A program made the translations under genes and the position numbers. This document shows positions 26,943 to 37,620 of a stretch of DNA of 64,000 bases, in pieces (the stretch's first letter is position 1; each line of letters starts with the position of its first letter). A model generated the notes under the pieces. It had not been told where the DNA came from. It saw only the letters and a program-made list of their open reading frames with translations, and searched no databases. The stretch is from the NCBI RefSeq assembly GCF_036226665.1, contig NZ_CP109007.1, positions 2,768,501 to 2,832,500 on the forward strand, given 5' to 3'. This DNA comes from Streptomyces sp. NBC_00691. Its GTDB lineage: Bacteria > Actinomycetota > Actinomycetes > Streptomycetales > Streptomycetaceae.

Positions 26943-26971
26943 AAGGTATCTTTAGAAAGACTTCTTTACAA
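26943..26971 (-). promoter_or_regulatory. Promoter of the HTH-MFS-NAT unit with embedded operator
   Basis: On the minus strand TTGTAA (26966-26971), exactly 17 bases, then TACCTT (26943-26948) form a good vegetative-type promoter. Transcription would begin at or next to the ATG at 26936. The spacer contains two overlapping palindromes, TCTTT-AG-AAAGA (26949-26960) and AAAGA-CT-TCTTT (26956-26967), a natural repressor site. This is the most AT-rich spot in the surrounding region. Confidence 0.65.
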
Positions 26972-26990
26972 GGTTCTCTTCCTCCGCGCG

Positions 26991-29594
26991 TCACCCTCCC
27001 TCCGGTACGGCCACCAGCCCCGGCCCCGCCCCGACGACCGCGATCGCCCCGTCGCGGTCCGTCCGCAGGACCTTCGCCCCACCGGCCCGCAAGGACTCCA
27101 CCGTCCGCGGCGAGGGATGCCCGTACGGGTTGTCGCTCCCCGTCGACACCAGCGCGATCCTCGGCCGCACAGCCCTTATCAGCCCCGGGTCCTGATGGGC
27201 CGAGCCATGGTGGGCGACCTTGAGCACGTCCACCGGCGCGAGCCCCGGATGAGCCCGCAGCAGTCCCCGCTGCGCCGGCGGCTCCAGATCACCGAGCAGC
27301 AGCAGCGTCAGCCCACCCACGGCCCTGACGAGCAGCGCGACACTGGCGTCGTTCGCCCCGCCGGAGCCCCCCGCCGCCCGTCCTCCCCCTGCTGCCCCGC
27401 GCCCGGCCGTCAGCGGCCACAGCACGGTCCACTGCAGCCCGCCGATCCTGCGCCGCTCCCCCGGCCCCGCACGGATCAGCGGCACCCGCGCGGCCGAGGC
27501 CGTCCGCCGTACGAACGCCGCCTGCGCCTGCGGCTCGTCGAGACCCGTCGTCTGGATCGCCCCCACCGACCGCCCCCGCAACACCCCCGGCAACCCGGCC
27601 ACATGGTCCGCGTGGAAGTGGGTCAGCACCAACAACGGCACCCTGCGCACCCCGAGTCGCCGCAGACACCGGTCCACCGACACGGGGTCGGGGCCCGCGT
27701 CCACCACCACGGCCGTGTCCCCGCCCGCCGCGAGGACCGTCGCATCCCCCTGCCCCACCTGGCACATCGCGAACACCCAGCCCCGCGGCGGCCACCCGGT
27801 GGCCCACCGCGTCAGCGGCACCGGCCGTACCACCACGAGCAGCAGCAGGACGACGACCAGCCCGGCGACCGGCCCCCGGTACGGCAGCCTGCGCGCACCG
27901 AGAACCGCCACCACCGTCACCAGGGCCAGGGCGAGCCCGCCCCACCACCCACCGGGCCAGCTCAGCTCCGCCCCCGGCAGCGCGGCGCCCGTCCGGGCCA
28001 CCCGCGCGATCCACCCCGCCGGCCACCCCGCCACCCACGCCAGCCCTTCCGCGGCCGGCATCCAGACCGCCGCCACGGCGAGCGTGGCGAAGCCCAGCAC
28101 CGTCGCGGGCGCCACCGCGAGCTCCGCGAACAGATTCGCCGGGATCGCTACCAGACTCACCCGGGCGGCGAAGACCACCACGACCGGAGCACACACCGCC
28201 TGCGCCGCCAGGGACGCCGCCAACGCCTCCGCCAGACGGTCGGGCACCCCACGCCGACGCAACGCGTCGCTCCAGCGCGGAGCCACCGTCAGGAGGGCCC
28301 CGGTGGCGAGGACCGAGAGCAGGAATCCGTAACTCCGCGCGAGCCACGGGTCGTAGAGCACCAGCAGCAGGACGGCGGCGGCCAGCGCGGGGATCAGCGA
28401 CCTCCGCCGGCCGGTGCCGATCGCGAGCAGCACGACCAGCCCGCACGCCGCGGCGCGCAGCACACTCGGATCGGGCCGGCAGACCACCACGAACGCGAGC
28501 GTCAGGGCTCCCCCGGCCACCGCCGTGACCCGCAGCGACATCCCCAACCTGGGCGCGAGCCCACCGCGCTCCACCTGATGCGCCCGCCCGGGACGCCCCA
28601 CCAGCAGGAGCAGGACCACGGAGAGATTGCTCCCGGAGACGGCGAGCAGGTGAGTGAGATCGGTCGCCACGAAGGCGTCCCGCAGCTCCGACCCGATCCG
28701 CGAGGTGTCCCCGACGACCAGACCGGGCAACAGGGCCCGCGCGTCCGGGTCGAGGCCGTCGGTCGCCCGCCGCAGGCCGGCGCGCAGGTCCCCCGCCGTC
28801 CGCTGCAGCGCGCTCGGCGGGCCGACGACCCGAGGCGGTCCCCCACCGCCGACCTTGAGCACCGCCGCGAAGAGATCACCGGAACGCGAGGGCGGCGCGA
28901 GCCGGGCCCCTACCCGCAGCCGCGTGGACGGCAGCAGGCGCAGCCACTCCGCCCGCCCCTCCCCGGGCGGCACGATCAGCAGCACCGGGGCCCTCGTCCG
29001 GTGGACCGTCCCGTCCGAGCGCTCGACGCGGGTCACCTCGCCGTCCAGGACGACGGAGACCGGCACCGTCTCGCTGCCCCGCACCCGGGGCCGGGTGAGC
29101 CGGGCATCGGAGGTCACCGTCACCTCCAGCTGCGCTCGCGCGTACTCCCGTGCCAGGACCGGAACGGGCCCGCGCCGCAGATCCGCCGTGTGCAGCCCCG
29201 CCGACGCGGCCCCGGCGGCGGCGCAGAGCAGGACCCCGGCGAACGCCGTCGCCCGTAACCGCCACCCGGGTGCGCCCCGCCGCGTCGGCCCGCCCTCCGC
29301 CACGATCCGCTCGCCGGGCCGGGCGGTCCCGCCGAACCGGCGTGCCGCCCCAGGCGTCAGGAGGAGACAGCCTCCCACCAGGCAGACGACGACTCCCGCC
29401 ACCGTCCACCACCCGGCGACCCCCACCGCGATCGCCGCCGCCACCCACGCGGCCACCGCGAGCGGGACGAGCCTGAGATCGGCCGGCCCCTCCTCCCATG
29501 AGGGCGCCCCGGCTCCGCGCCCGTCCTCCTCCGCCGCCCCCCTCGTCGCCTCGTCCGCCGGAACATCGGCCACCCTCGTCCCGTCCGGCTTCAC
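26991..29594 (-). CDS. comEC: ComEC/Rec2-type DNA uptake channel protein
   Basis: An 867-residue membrane protein. The N-terminal membrane/OB region includes VPVSVVLDGEVTRVERSDG. The Competence domain has DAFVATDLTHLLAVSGSNLSVV and many helices. A C-terminal metallo-beta-lactamase domain carries THFHADHVAGLPG and VLKVAHHGSAHQD. In competent bacteria it moves single-stranded DNA through the membrane. The GTG start at 29594 overlaps the comEA stop as GTGA. The longer frame to 30284 is a comEA shadow. Streptomyces is not known to be naturally competent, so the physiological role here is open. Confidence 0.9.
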   Translation of the reverse strand: MKPDGTRVADVPADEATRGAAEEDGRGAGAPSWEEGPADLRLVPLAVAAWVAAAIAVGVAGWWTVAGVVVCLVGGCLLLTPGAARRFGGTARPGERIVAEGGPTRRGAPGWRLRATAFAGVLLCAAAGAASAGLHTADLRRGPVPVLAREYARAQLEVTVTSDARLTRPRVRGSETVPVSVVLDGEVTRVERSDGTVHRTRAPVLLIVPPGEGRAEWLRLLPSTRLRVGARLAPPSRSGDLFAAVLKVGGGGPPRVVGPPSALQRTAGDLRAGLRRATDGLDPDARALLPGLVVGDTSRIGSELRDAFVATDLTHLLAVSGSNLSVVLLLLVGRPGRAHQVERGGLAPRLGMSLRVTAVAGGALTLAFVVVCRPDPSVLRAAACGLVVLLAIGTGRRRSLIPALAAAVLLLVLYDPWLARSYGFLLSVLATGALLTVAPRWSDALRRRGVPDRLAEALAASLAAQAVCAPVVVVFAARVSLVAIPANLFAELAVAPATVLGFATLAVAAVWMPAAEGLAWVAGWPAGWIARVARTGAALPGAELSWPGGWWGGLALALVTVVAVLGARRLPYRGPVAGLVVVLLLLVVVRPVPLTRWATGWPPRGWVFAMCQVGQGDATVLAAGGDTAVVVDAGPDPVSVDRCLRRLGVRRVPLLVLTHFHADHVAGLPGVLRGRSVGAIQTTGLDEPQAQAAFVRRTASAARVPLIRAGPGERRRIGGLQWTVLWPLTAGRGAAGGGRAAGGSGGANDASVALLVRAVGGLTLLLLGDLEPPAQRGLLRAHPGLAPVDVLKVAHHGSAHQDPGLIRAVRPRIALVSTGSDNPYGHPSPRTVESLRAGGAKVLRTDRDGAIAVVGAGPGLVAVPEGG

Positions 29595-30661
29595 GGCCGC
29601 ACCAGCCGTTCGAGTTCGGCGAACCGTCGCTCGCCGATGCCGTTGACCTCGCGCAGCTCCCCGACCGACCGGAAACCGCCGTGCTCCGCACGATGGTCGA
29701 CGATGTGCCGGGCGAGAACCGGACCGACGCCCGGCAAGGTGTCGAGCTGCTCGACCGTGGCCGTGTTGAGGCTCAACGGCACTCCGGGCCCGCCCCCACC
29801 CGCGCCACCTCCGGGCCCCGGTCCGCCGCCGGAGCCCAAGCCCGGACCCCCGGCCGGCATCCCCGGCAGCCCGACGAGCACATGCTCGCCGTCGAAGAGC
29901 ACACGGGCCCGGTTGAGTCCGGTGAGATCGGCGTCGGGCCTCGCCCCACCCGCGGCGCGCAGGGCGTCCGCCACCCGCGAGCCCGCCGGCAGTGTCAGCA
30001 CCCCGGGCCTGCGCACCTTGCCCCCGACGTCCACGATCACCCGCGCCCCACCCGCGCCAAGCCCCTGCGCCGGCCCCGGCCCGGTCCGGGTGGCGGGCGA
30101 CGCGGGCGCGAGGGGTGCGGGGGGTACCGCGGCGACCCGCGCGGCGCGCACCAGCTCCGGAGCCCGCACCGGCTCCGGCCGCCCCGTCCAGAAATAGCCG
30201 CCCGCGAGACCCGCAGCCACGACCAGCACCACCGTCAGCGCGGCCAGCGCCCTCGGTTCGAGCCCGATCCGCGTCTGGACCCACACCGGGGTCCGGTCAC
30301 GCAGCAGCGCCGCGAGCCGGGCCCGCGCCCCGGGCGGTGCATTAGGGTCCCGTACCCCCGAAGGAGATCCCCGCTCCGGCGCCGCCGGATCCGCGACCAC
30401 GCCCTCGGCCGCCGCAGCCGCATCCTCCCCGGCCGCCGCGGCCGGGAACAGGTCGTCCCCTCGTCGCCGTACGACAGCCTCGGGAACCGCCCCGGCCCTC
30501 CTCACCCGCGTCCGCCTCCTGGCCCGCCCAGAAGCCGCGCCACGCGCTCCGGGGCGGCTCCTCCCGTCCGAGCCCGGCGTCCGGCCGGGACCGCTGGTCG
30601 GAGCGCCCGCCGCGTCGAGTGCGCCGGAGGTCGTCGATGAGATACGTGTACGAAGAGTCAT
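29591..30661 (-). CDS. comEA: ComEA-family DNA-binding protein
   Basis: About 356 residues from ATG 30661 (MTLRTRISSTTS), or seven codons more from 30682. The N-terminal ~130 residues are disordered, Arg/Ala/Pro-rich and cytoplasmic. One membrane helix follows (ALAALTVVLVVAAGLAGGYFW). Then there is an external SLBB-like segment (VIVDVGGKVRRPGVLTLPAGSRVADAL), a Gly/Pro-rich linker, and a C-terminal helix-hairpin-helix pair (LNTATVEQLDTLPGVGPVLA, FRSVGELREVNGIG). It would bind double-stranded DNA at the outside of the membrane and hand it to ComEC. The long basic N-terminal tail is larger than in Bacillus ComEA. Confidence 0.9.
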   Translation of the reverse strand: MTLRTRISSTTSGALDAAGAPTSGPGRTPGSDGRSRPGARGAASGRARRRTRVRRAGAVPEAVVRRRGDDLFPAAAAGEDAAAAAEGVVADPAAPERGSPSGVRDPNAPPGARARLAALLRDRTPVWVQTRIGLEPRALAALTVVLVVAAGLAGGYFWTGRPEPVRAPELVRAARVAAVPPAPLAPASPATRTGPGPAQGLGAGGARVIVDVGGKVRRPGVLTLPAGSRVADALRAAGGARPDADLTGLNRARVLFDGEHVLVGLPGMPAGGPGLGSGGGPGPGGGAGGGGPGVPLSLNTATVEQLDTLPGVGPVLARHIVDHRAEHGGFRSVGELREVNGIGERRFAELERLVRP

Positions 30662-30730
30662 GCGGGTGACGGTAGGAGTCACCGCCGTGCCGCGCGGGAC
30701 TCAGCCACGTTCCGTGGACAGGGCCCCCGC

Positions 30731-30739
30731 TGTGGACAA
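30731..30739. promoter_or_regulatory. DnaA-box-like sequence upstream of comEA
   Basis: TGTGGACAA is the complement of TTGTCCACA, the Streptomyces-preferred DnaA box. It lies in the gap between comEA and the DegV gene. A partial match (CGTGGACAG) is 15 bases to its left. Confidence 0.4.
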
Positions 30740-30777
30740 CTCCGTCACTCCCCCGGGTGATGGACCCGAGTACGGCC

Positions 30778-31623
30778 TCAGCGCGGCGAGACGACGACCG
30801 CGAGCAGCCCGGGTCCGGTGTGGGCGCCGATGACCGCTCCCACCTCGCTGACGTGCAGCTCCGCCACCCCCGGCACCCGCTCCCCGAGCCGGTCGGCGAG
30901 CGCGGCGGCCCGCTCGGGCGCGGAGAGATGGTGGACGGCGATGTCGACGGGGCCGGAGCCGGCACGCTCCACGGCGATCTCCTCGAGCCGGGCGATGGCC
31001 TTCGAAGCCGTGCGCACCTTCTCCCGCAGCTCGATCCGCCCGCCGTCGAGTTCGAGGAGCGGCTTCACCGCGAGCGCGGAGCCGAGCAGCGCCTGCGCCG
31101 CCCCGATGCGTCCGCCGCGGCGCAGATAGTCCAGGGTGTCGACGTAGAAGTAGGCGCAGGTCCCCGCGGCGCGCTTCTCGGCGGCGGCCACGGCCTCGTC
31201 GAGCGATCCGCCCGTCTCGGCGACCTGCGCCGCCGCGAGGGAGCAGAAGCCCAGGGCCATGCCCATCATGCGGGTGTCCACGACCCGTACAGGCACGGGA
31301 GCGTCCTTCGCGGCGAGCACGGCCGCGTCGTAGGTCCCGGAGACCTCGGCGGAGAGATGGAGGGAGACGATGCCCTTCGCACCGGCCTCCGCGGCCTCGC
31401 GGTAGGCCTCGGCGAAGATCTCCGGGCTGGGCCGCGAGGTGGTGACGGCCCGCTTCTTCTGCAGGGCCTCGACGAGCGCCTTGGCCGAGACCTCGGTGCC
31501 CTCCTCGAGGGCGCGGTCGCCGATGACGACGGTCAGCGGGACCGTGGTGATGGCGTGCCGCTCCCTGGTGTGGCGTGGCAGGTAGGCCGTGGAATCGGTG
31601 ACGATCGCGACATGCCGGGACAT
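30778..31623 (-). CDS. DegV family fatty-acid-binding protein
   Basis: A 281-residue protein of the DegV fold, whose members (FakB) bind a fatty acid and present it to the FakA kinase. Signatures: VAIVTDSTAYLP at the N-terminus, TTSRPSPEIFAEAYREA, SLHLSAEVSGTYDAAVLAA, and DTLDYLRRGGRIGAAQALLG in the C-terminal half. Length is normal. ATG at 31623. No fakA-like DhaK gene is in the window. It is transcribed towards comEA with a 95-base gap. Confidence 0.92.
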   Translation of the reverse strand: MSRHVAIVTDSTAYLPRHTRERHAITTVPLTVVIGDRALEEGTEVSAKALVEALQKKRAVTTSRPSPEIFAEAYREAAEAGAKGIVSLHLSAEVSGTYDAAVLAAKDAPVPVRVVDTRMMGMALGFCSLAAAQVAETGGSLDEAVAAAEKRAAGTCAYFYVDTLDYLRRGGRIGAAQALLGSALAVKPLLELDGGRIELREKVRTASKAIARLEEIAVERAGSGPVDIAVHHLSAPERAAALADRLGERVPGVAELHVSEVGAVIGAHTGPGLLAVVVSPR

Positions 31624-31701
31624 GAGCGGGAGGTTACCCGCCGAGACCGGCGCGTGGCAGCCCGGCCCCCGTCGTGGGCGCTTCGACGCCGGCGAGCGCG
31701 C

Positions 31702-31725
31702 GCCCCGCCGGGAGCCCGGCGGGGC
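31702..31725 (-). terminator. Terminator hairpin between the coiled-coil membrane protein and DegV genes
   Basis: GCCCCGCCGGG (31702-31712) pairs perfectly with CCCGGCGGGGC (31715-31725) around a two-base gap. It lies 20 bases past the stop of the upstream leftward gene. Confidence 0.7.
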
Positions 31726-31744
31726 TTCCGCTTCCGCGGTCAGG

Positions 31745-32506
31745 TCAGGTGGTGGTCTCCGGGCGGGCCGACTTCTCCCACGGATAGGAGGTCACGCGGG
31801 GGTCGGGCGCGGTGATCTCGGACGGCCCGCCGCCGGCTCCCGGCCGCGAACTCCCGGAGGCGGCACCGTGGTCGCCCGTCGCCCGGCTCCCGGAAGTCGC
31901 TCCCGGCACCGTCCCCGAGGTCCCCGGCCCGGCCGTCCCGGAGGTGGTCTCCGGACCCGTCGTGGTCCAGTGCCGCAGCGCACCCGCCTCGACGTCGATC
32001 TGGGCGCTGAGCGACGACAGGTCGTCCTCGGCGAACCTGAGGGCCCGCTCCCGGGCGGCGCGCCTCAGCGCGTCGGCCGAGCTGGTGATCCGCTCGGTCC
32101 GCGCGGCGAGTTCGGGGAGCTGCCCGGACACCCAGGCCCGGTCGGGCTCGCGCTCGATTCGCTTGAGGTCCTCGTCCAGTTCGAGTCCGTGCGCGCTGAG
32201 CCGGTGGAACAGGTCCAGCGACTCCTTCAGCGAGGCGTCCTCGCCGACCCCGGCCTGCAGGGCCTCCTGCGTGGCCCGCATCGAGGTGCGCAGCGAGAGC
32301 CTGAGCCGGGCCAGCTCGCCCGCCGCCCCGGTCTGGCCGAAGCTCTTCGCCCGCAGCGTGGTGTCCTCCACGGTGCGCCGGGCCTGGTCGATCGTGCGAT
32401 CCACGCCGCGCTTGGCGGCCTTGGCCGCCTTCACCGTGGCGTAGACCCCCAGCGCCACGAAGGACAAGAAGAGCAGCGCCATGATCGTGATAATCGTGGC
32501 TTCCAT
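31745..32506 (-). CDS. Membrane-anchored coiled-coil protein of unknown function
   Basis: A 253-residue protein. It has one N-terminal membrane helix (IITIMALLFLSFVALGVYATV, residues ~4-24), then a long charged helical region to ~190 with heptad-like patterns (RGVDRTIDQARRTVEDTTLRA, ELDEDLKRIERE, ADALRRAARERALRFAEDDL). A Thr/Gly/Pro/Ser-rich disordered tail ends in YPWEKSARPETTT. ATG at 32506; the upstream extension into leuS is a shadow. The family is not recognised. It could be a cytoplasmic-facing scaffold. It follows leuS on the same strand after a strong terminator, so it is probably transcribed separately. Confidence 0.8.
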   Translation of the reverse strand: MEATIITIMALLFLSFVALGVYATVKAAKAAKRGVDRTIDQARRTVEDTTLRAKSFGQTGAAGELARLRLSLRTSMRATQEALQAGVGEDASLKESLDLFHRLSAHGLELDEDLKRIEREPDRAWVSGQLPELAARTERITSSADALRRAARERALRFAEDDLSSLSAQIDVEAGALRHWTTTGPETTSGTAGPGTSGTVPGATSGSRATGDHGAASGSSRPGAGGGPSEITAPDPRVTSYPWEKSARPETTT

Positions 32507-32565
32507 GTGCGCCCCTCCGGCGTCCGTCCGGTCCCCACGGTTGTGGTTCCTCCACGGTAAACGGA

Positions 32566-32608
32566 ACGGGCAGGCCAGGGGTTCCATCGGAACCCCCAAC
32601 CTGCCCGT
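32566..32608 (-). terminator. Terminator downstream of leuS
   Basis: The outer arms 32566-32574 and 32600-32608 (ACGGGCAGG with CCTGCCCGT) enclose inner arms GGGGTTCC (32578-32585) and GGAACCCC (32589-32596). The hairpin begins about 20 bases past the leuS stop. Confidence 0.8.
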
Positions 32609-32628
32609 AGGGGACATCCCTATGTGCG

Positions 32629-35505
<2,877 letters not shown>

Positions 35506-35561
35506 GGTCCTTGAAGCTCCATCGATCGTCTCTGCCCACTGCCACGGACTGCCGTGAAATG

Positions 35562-35585
35562 AAAAAACCCCTCGCACAGGAGGGG
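35562..35585 (-). terminator. Attenuator (intrinsic terminator) in the leuS leader
   Basis: On the minus strand CCCCTC-CTGTGC-GAGGGG is followed directly by six T, a textbook intrinsic terminator and rare in this genome. It lies 56 bases before the leuS ATG and downstream of the leader peptide, so it must be read through for leuS to be expressed. Confidence 0.85.
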
Positions 35586-35599
35586 ACGCCGCGCCGACT

Positions 35600-35624
35600 C
35601 CGGCGGATGTCTGTCATCCGCCGG
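35600..35624 (-). promoter_or_regulatory. Leader hairpin preceding the leuS attenuator
   Basis: CCGGCGGATG and CATCCGCCGG form a perfect 10-bp stem with a five-base loop, between the leader peptide stop and the terminator. GCCGCGC at the leader end could also pair with GCGCGGC just before the terminator. Which fold is antiterminating cannot be decided by eye. Confidence 0.65.
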
Positions 35625-35630
35625 GACTGA

Positions 35631-35669
35631 TCAGCGCGGCTCGGTAAGCAGAAGGCGTACGGCACGCAT
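35631..35669 (-). CDS. leuL: leuS leader peptide with three consecutive Leu codons
   Basis: The frame ATG 35669 to TGA 35631 encodes MRAVRLLLTEPR. The Leu codons are CTT CTG CTT; CTT is rare in this GC-rich genome, so its double use is striking. A stem-loop and an intrinsic terminator follow before leuS. Ribosome stalling at the Leu run when charged tRNA-Leu is low would control the terminator, as in classical amino-acid operon attenuation. A TACCCT sequence six bases before the ATG may be the -10 of a leaderless transcript. The symbol is descriptive. Confidence 0.8.
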   Translation of the reverse strand: MRAVRLLLTEPR

Positions 35670-35795
35670 GGCGCCAGGGTACCGCAGGGCCTGAGCGGGC
35701 CGCACCGACGTTCCACGGAGCGGAGCCGTGGCCGGCGGGGCCGAGGACGGCGAGCGAGAAGCCGGTGGCGTCGAAGCGAGTGGCGCCGGACGACG

Positions 35796-35832
35796 AAGAA
35801 GCGGGCCACCCGATCCGGGTGATCCGCTTCTT
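35796..35832 (-). terminator. Terminator downstream of the first tRNA-Ala
   Basis: AAGAAGCGG (35796-35804) pairs with CCGCTTCTT (35824-35832), with inner CACCCG (35807-35812) and CGGGTG (35816-35821). It starts six bases past the tRNA 3' end. Confidence 0.75.
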
Positions 35833-35837
35833 TTCTG

Positions 35838-35910
35838 TGGAGCTAAGGAGAATTGAACTCCTGACCTCCTGCATGCCATGCAGGCGCTCTACCAACTGAG
35901 CTATAGCCCC
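35838..35910 (-). tRNA. tRNA-Ala (anticodon GGC), copy 1
   Basis: The 73-base cloverleaf begins GGGGCTATAGCTCAGTTGG. The anticodon stem CCTGC/GCAGG holds loop ATGGCAT (anticodon GGC, reading GCC). The acceptor stem GGGGCTA/TAGCTCC contains the G3-U70 wobble pair that identifies tRNA-Ala. The discriminator is A and CCA is not encoded. It is identical to the copy at 40167. Confidence 0.97.
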
Positions 35911-36031
35911 TTGCTTTCCGTCTCCGTTTCGGTTTCCCTCGCGGCGACAGACAGAACATTAACCGGCTTCCCGGCAGATCTCCAAATCGATTCTCCGGGC
36001 CCTCCTGACCTGCCGGGTAGGGTCGCCGACT

Positions 36032-37252
36032 GTGTCCGTCTCCGTGCTCTCCAAGACCCGCGCCCGGCCCTGGCCCCTGGCCACCGCCGCGGCGATCTGC
36101 CTGCTCTCGTTCGTGGCCTTCTGGGTGGCGCAACGCCTCGCCCACGTGAACATGCTCGACGTGATGGTCTACCGGGCCGAGGGCGAGACGGTCCGGGCGG
36201 GCGGTGATCTGTACGCGATGCGCGCGACCTCGGCGAACCTCGGGATGACCTACCCGCCCTTCGCGGCGCTGCTGTTCGTCCCGCTGACGCTGGTGAGCGT
36301 GCCCGTGATGCGGACGCTCGCCACCGCGGGGAACCTGCTCCTGGTGGTCGCGCTGGTGCAGCTGTCGCTCCAGCTGGTGCGCCCTTCGCTGTCGCGTACG
36401 GACCTGTGGCGTACGACACTGTGGGTCGCCGCGGTGGTGGTCTGGTGCGAGCCGGTGTGGACGACCCTGCGGTACGGCCAGATCAACCTGCTCATAGCGG
36501 TGGCGGTGCTCTGGGACCTCACCCGGCGCCGGGACAGCCGCTGGGCCGGTCTGGGCATCGGCCTGGCGACCGCGGTGAAGCTCACACCGGGGCTCTTCGT
36601 GGTCCTGCTGCTCGTCGCGGGCGTGCTGCTGTGGCGCCGGGACCGGAGCTGGAACACCTGGCTGCGCACGGCGGCGACGGCGACCGGGGTGTTCCTGGGG
36701 ACGACGCTGGCGGTGGCTCTCGTGCTGCCTGCGGACTCGAAGCGGTTCTGGACGGAGACGCTCTTCGAGACCGGCCGGGTGGGCTTCGCCGAGGAGACCG
36801 CGAACCAGTCGATCCGCGGGGTCCTGGCCCGGCTGATGCACACCGACGACCCGGGCATGTGGTGGGCCGTGACCGCGGCCGTCCTGGGCGGTGTGGCGAT
36901 GGTCCTCGCCGTACGGGCGGCGGTGCGGGGGGACAAGGCGGTGGCGGTGATCGTCTGCGCGTTCACGGCACTGATGATCAGCCCGATCTCCTGGTCCCAC
37001 CACTGGGTCTGGTGCGTGCCCCTGCTGATCCTGCTCGCGGACCGCGCCACGCGCACGTGGCCGGTGACGGGAGCGGTGGCTCTGGCCTTCGCCTCGTTCG
37101 CGCTGTGGTGGGTTCCGCACGACCCGGGTCGGCCGGAACTCGACCAGAACGCGGGCCAGATGGTGCTGTCCGCGATCTATCCGCTGACGACCACGGCCCT
37201 GCTCGTGGGGTACGCGCTGACGCTGCGGCGTCAGGCCGTGGCGAAGGAGTAG
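36032..37252 (+). CDS. GT87-type polyprenol-phosphate-mannose mannosyltransferase
   Basis: A 406-residue integral membrane protein with about ten helices, of the DUF2029/GT87 (PimE-like) family that uses polyprenyl-phosphate-mannose to mannosylate lipids or proteins outside the membrane. MLDVMVYRAEGETVRAGGDLYA gives the acidic motif after helix 1. TYPPFAALLFVPLTLVSVPVM is the family block, and ISPISWSHHWVWCVPLLILL is the late conserved His-His-Trp segment. The GTG start at 36032 follows the first tRNA-Ala on the opposite strand. Its 3' end overlaps the convergent 77-residue gene by 22 bases. Confidence 0.88.
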   Translation: MSVSVLSKTRARPWPLATAAAICLLSFVAFWVAQRLAHVNMLDVMVYRAEGETVRAGGDLYAMRATSANLGMTYPPFAALLFVPLTLVSVPVMRTLATAGNLLLVVALVQLSLQLVRPSLSRTDLWRTTLWVAAVVVWCEPVWTTLRYGQINLLIAVAVLWDLTRRRDSRWAGLGIGLATAVKLTPGLFVVLLLVAGVLLWRRDRSWNTWLRTAATATGVFLGTTLAVALVLPADSKRFWTETLFETGRVGFAEETANQSIRGVLARLMHTDDPGMWWAVTAAVLGGVAMVLAVRAAVRGDKAVAVIVCAFTALMISPISWSHHWVWCVPLLILLADRATRTWPVTGAVALAFASFALWWVPHDPGRPELDQNAGQMVLSAIYPLTTTALLVGYALTLRRQAVAKE

Positions 37253-37464
37253 AACCGCTTGAGGGTGCAGTGCTCGTCGAGGAGGCGGCCGTAGATCGGC
37301 TCCCCCTCGAGTTCGCGGTACGTCTCGATGGGGTCGCCTTTTATGATCAGCGCCCGCGCGCACTCCTCGCACCAGTACTGGAACCCCGTGTTGACGGGGT
37401 CCATGTCGCGCACGATGGGCGTGCCGCTGCCGCACCAGTCGCACTTCCGCCTGTGTGCACCCAT
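37231..37464 (-). CDS. Small Cys-pair (zinc-ribbon-like) protein
   Basis: A 77-residue protein with CDWCGSG near residue 8 and WCEECA near residue 31, two CxxC pairs about 20 residues apart that could hold one zinc. The rest is GDPIETYRELEGEPIYGRLLDEHCTLKRFYSFATA. ATG 37464 with GGAG eight bases upstream. It begins three bases after the stop of a 50-residue frame that also ends in a CxxC, so the two form a tiny operon. Its last 22 bases overlap the convergent GT87 gene. The function is unknown. Confidence 0.75.
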   Translation of the reverse strand: MGAHRRKCDWCGSGTPIVRDMDPVNTGFQYWCEECARALIIKGDPIETYRELEGEPIYGRLLDEHCTLKRFYSFATA

Positions 37465-37467
37465 CAG

Positions 37468-37620
37468 TCAGCTCCAGCTGTGGCCGCAGGCCGTGCACCC
37501 ATAGGACACCCCGCCGTTGTCGCCGAGCACTTGGGTCACCCTCCCGTCCGGATCCTCGTCCCCCTCCGGCCGTCCGATTCTGCCATGGCCCCGCAAGGGG
37601 GTCAGCGTGCTCGACGCCAC
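37468..37620 (-). CDS. Tiny Cys-pair protein (about 50 residues)
   Basis: From GTG 37620 the frame reads VASSTLTPLRGHGRIGRPEG and ends VSYGCTACGHSWS, a CxxC-G-H-S-W half ribbon like those in actinobacterial small zinc proteins. The start overlaps the end of the DHA2 transporter gene (stop at 37602) by 19 bases. A TTG seven codons from the end of that overlap region is an alternative start. The stop is three bases before the next gene, which supports it being real. The function is unknown. Confidence 0.5.
   Translation of the reverse strand: MASSTLTPLRGHGRIGRPEGDEDPDGRVTQVLGDNGGVSYGCTACGHSWS

Noticed and set aside
26472..29258. A 928-codon open frame on the plus strand opposite comEC and its neighbours
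   Set aside because: It is Pro/Arg/His-rich with no fold-like pattern and lies antiparallel to clear genes; it is a product of the extreme GC skew at codon position three.
29591..30284. A 1097-residue version of ComEC reaching to 30284
   Set aside because: The extra N-terminal part lies over comEA in another frame; the GTG at 29594 overlapping the comEA stop gives a normal-length ComEC.
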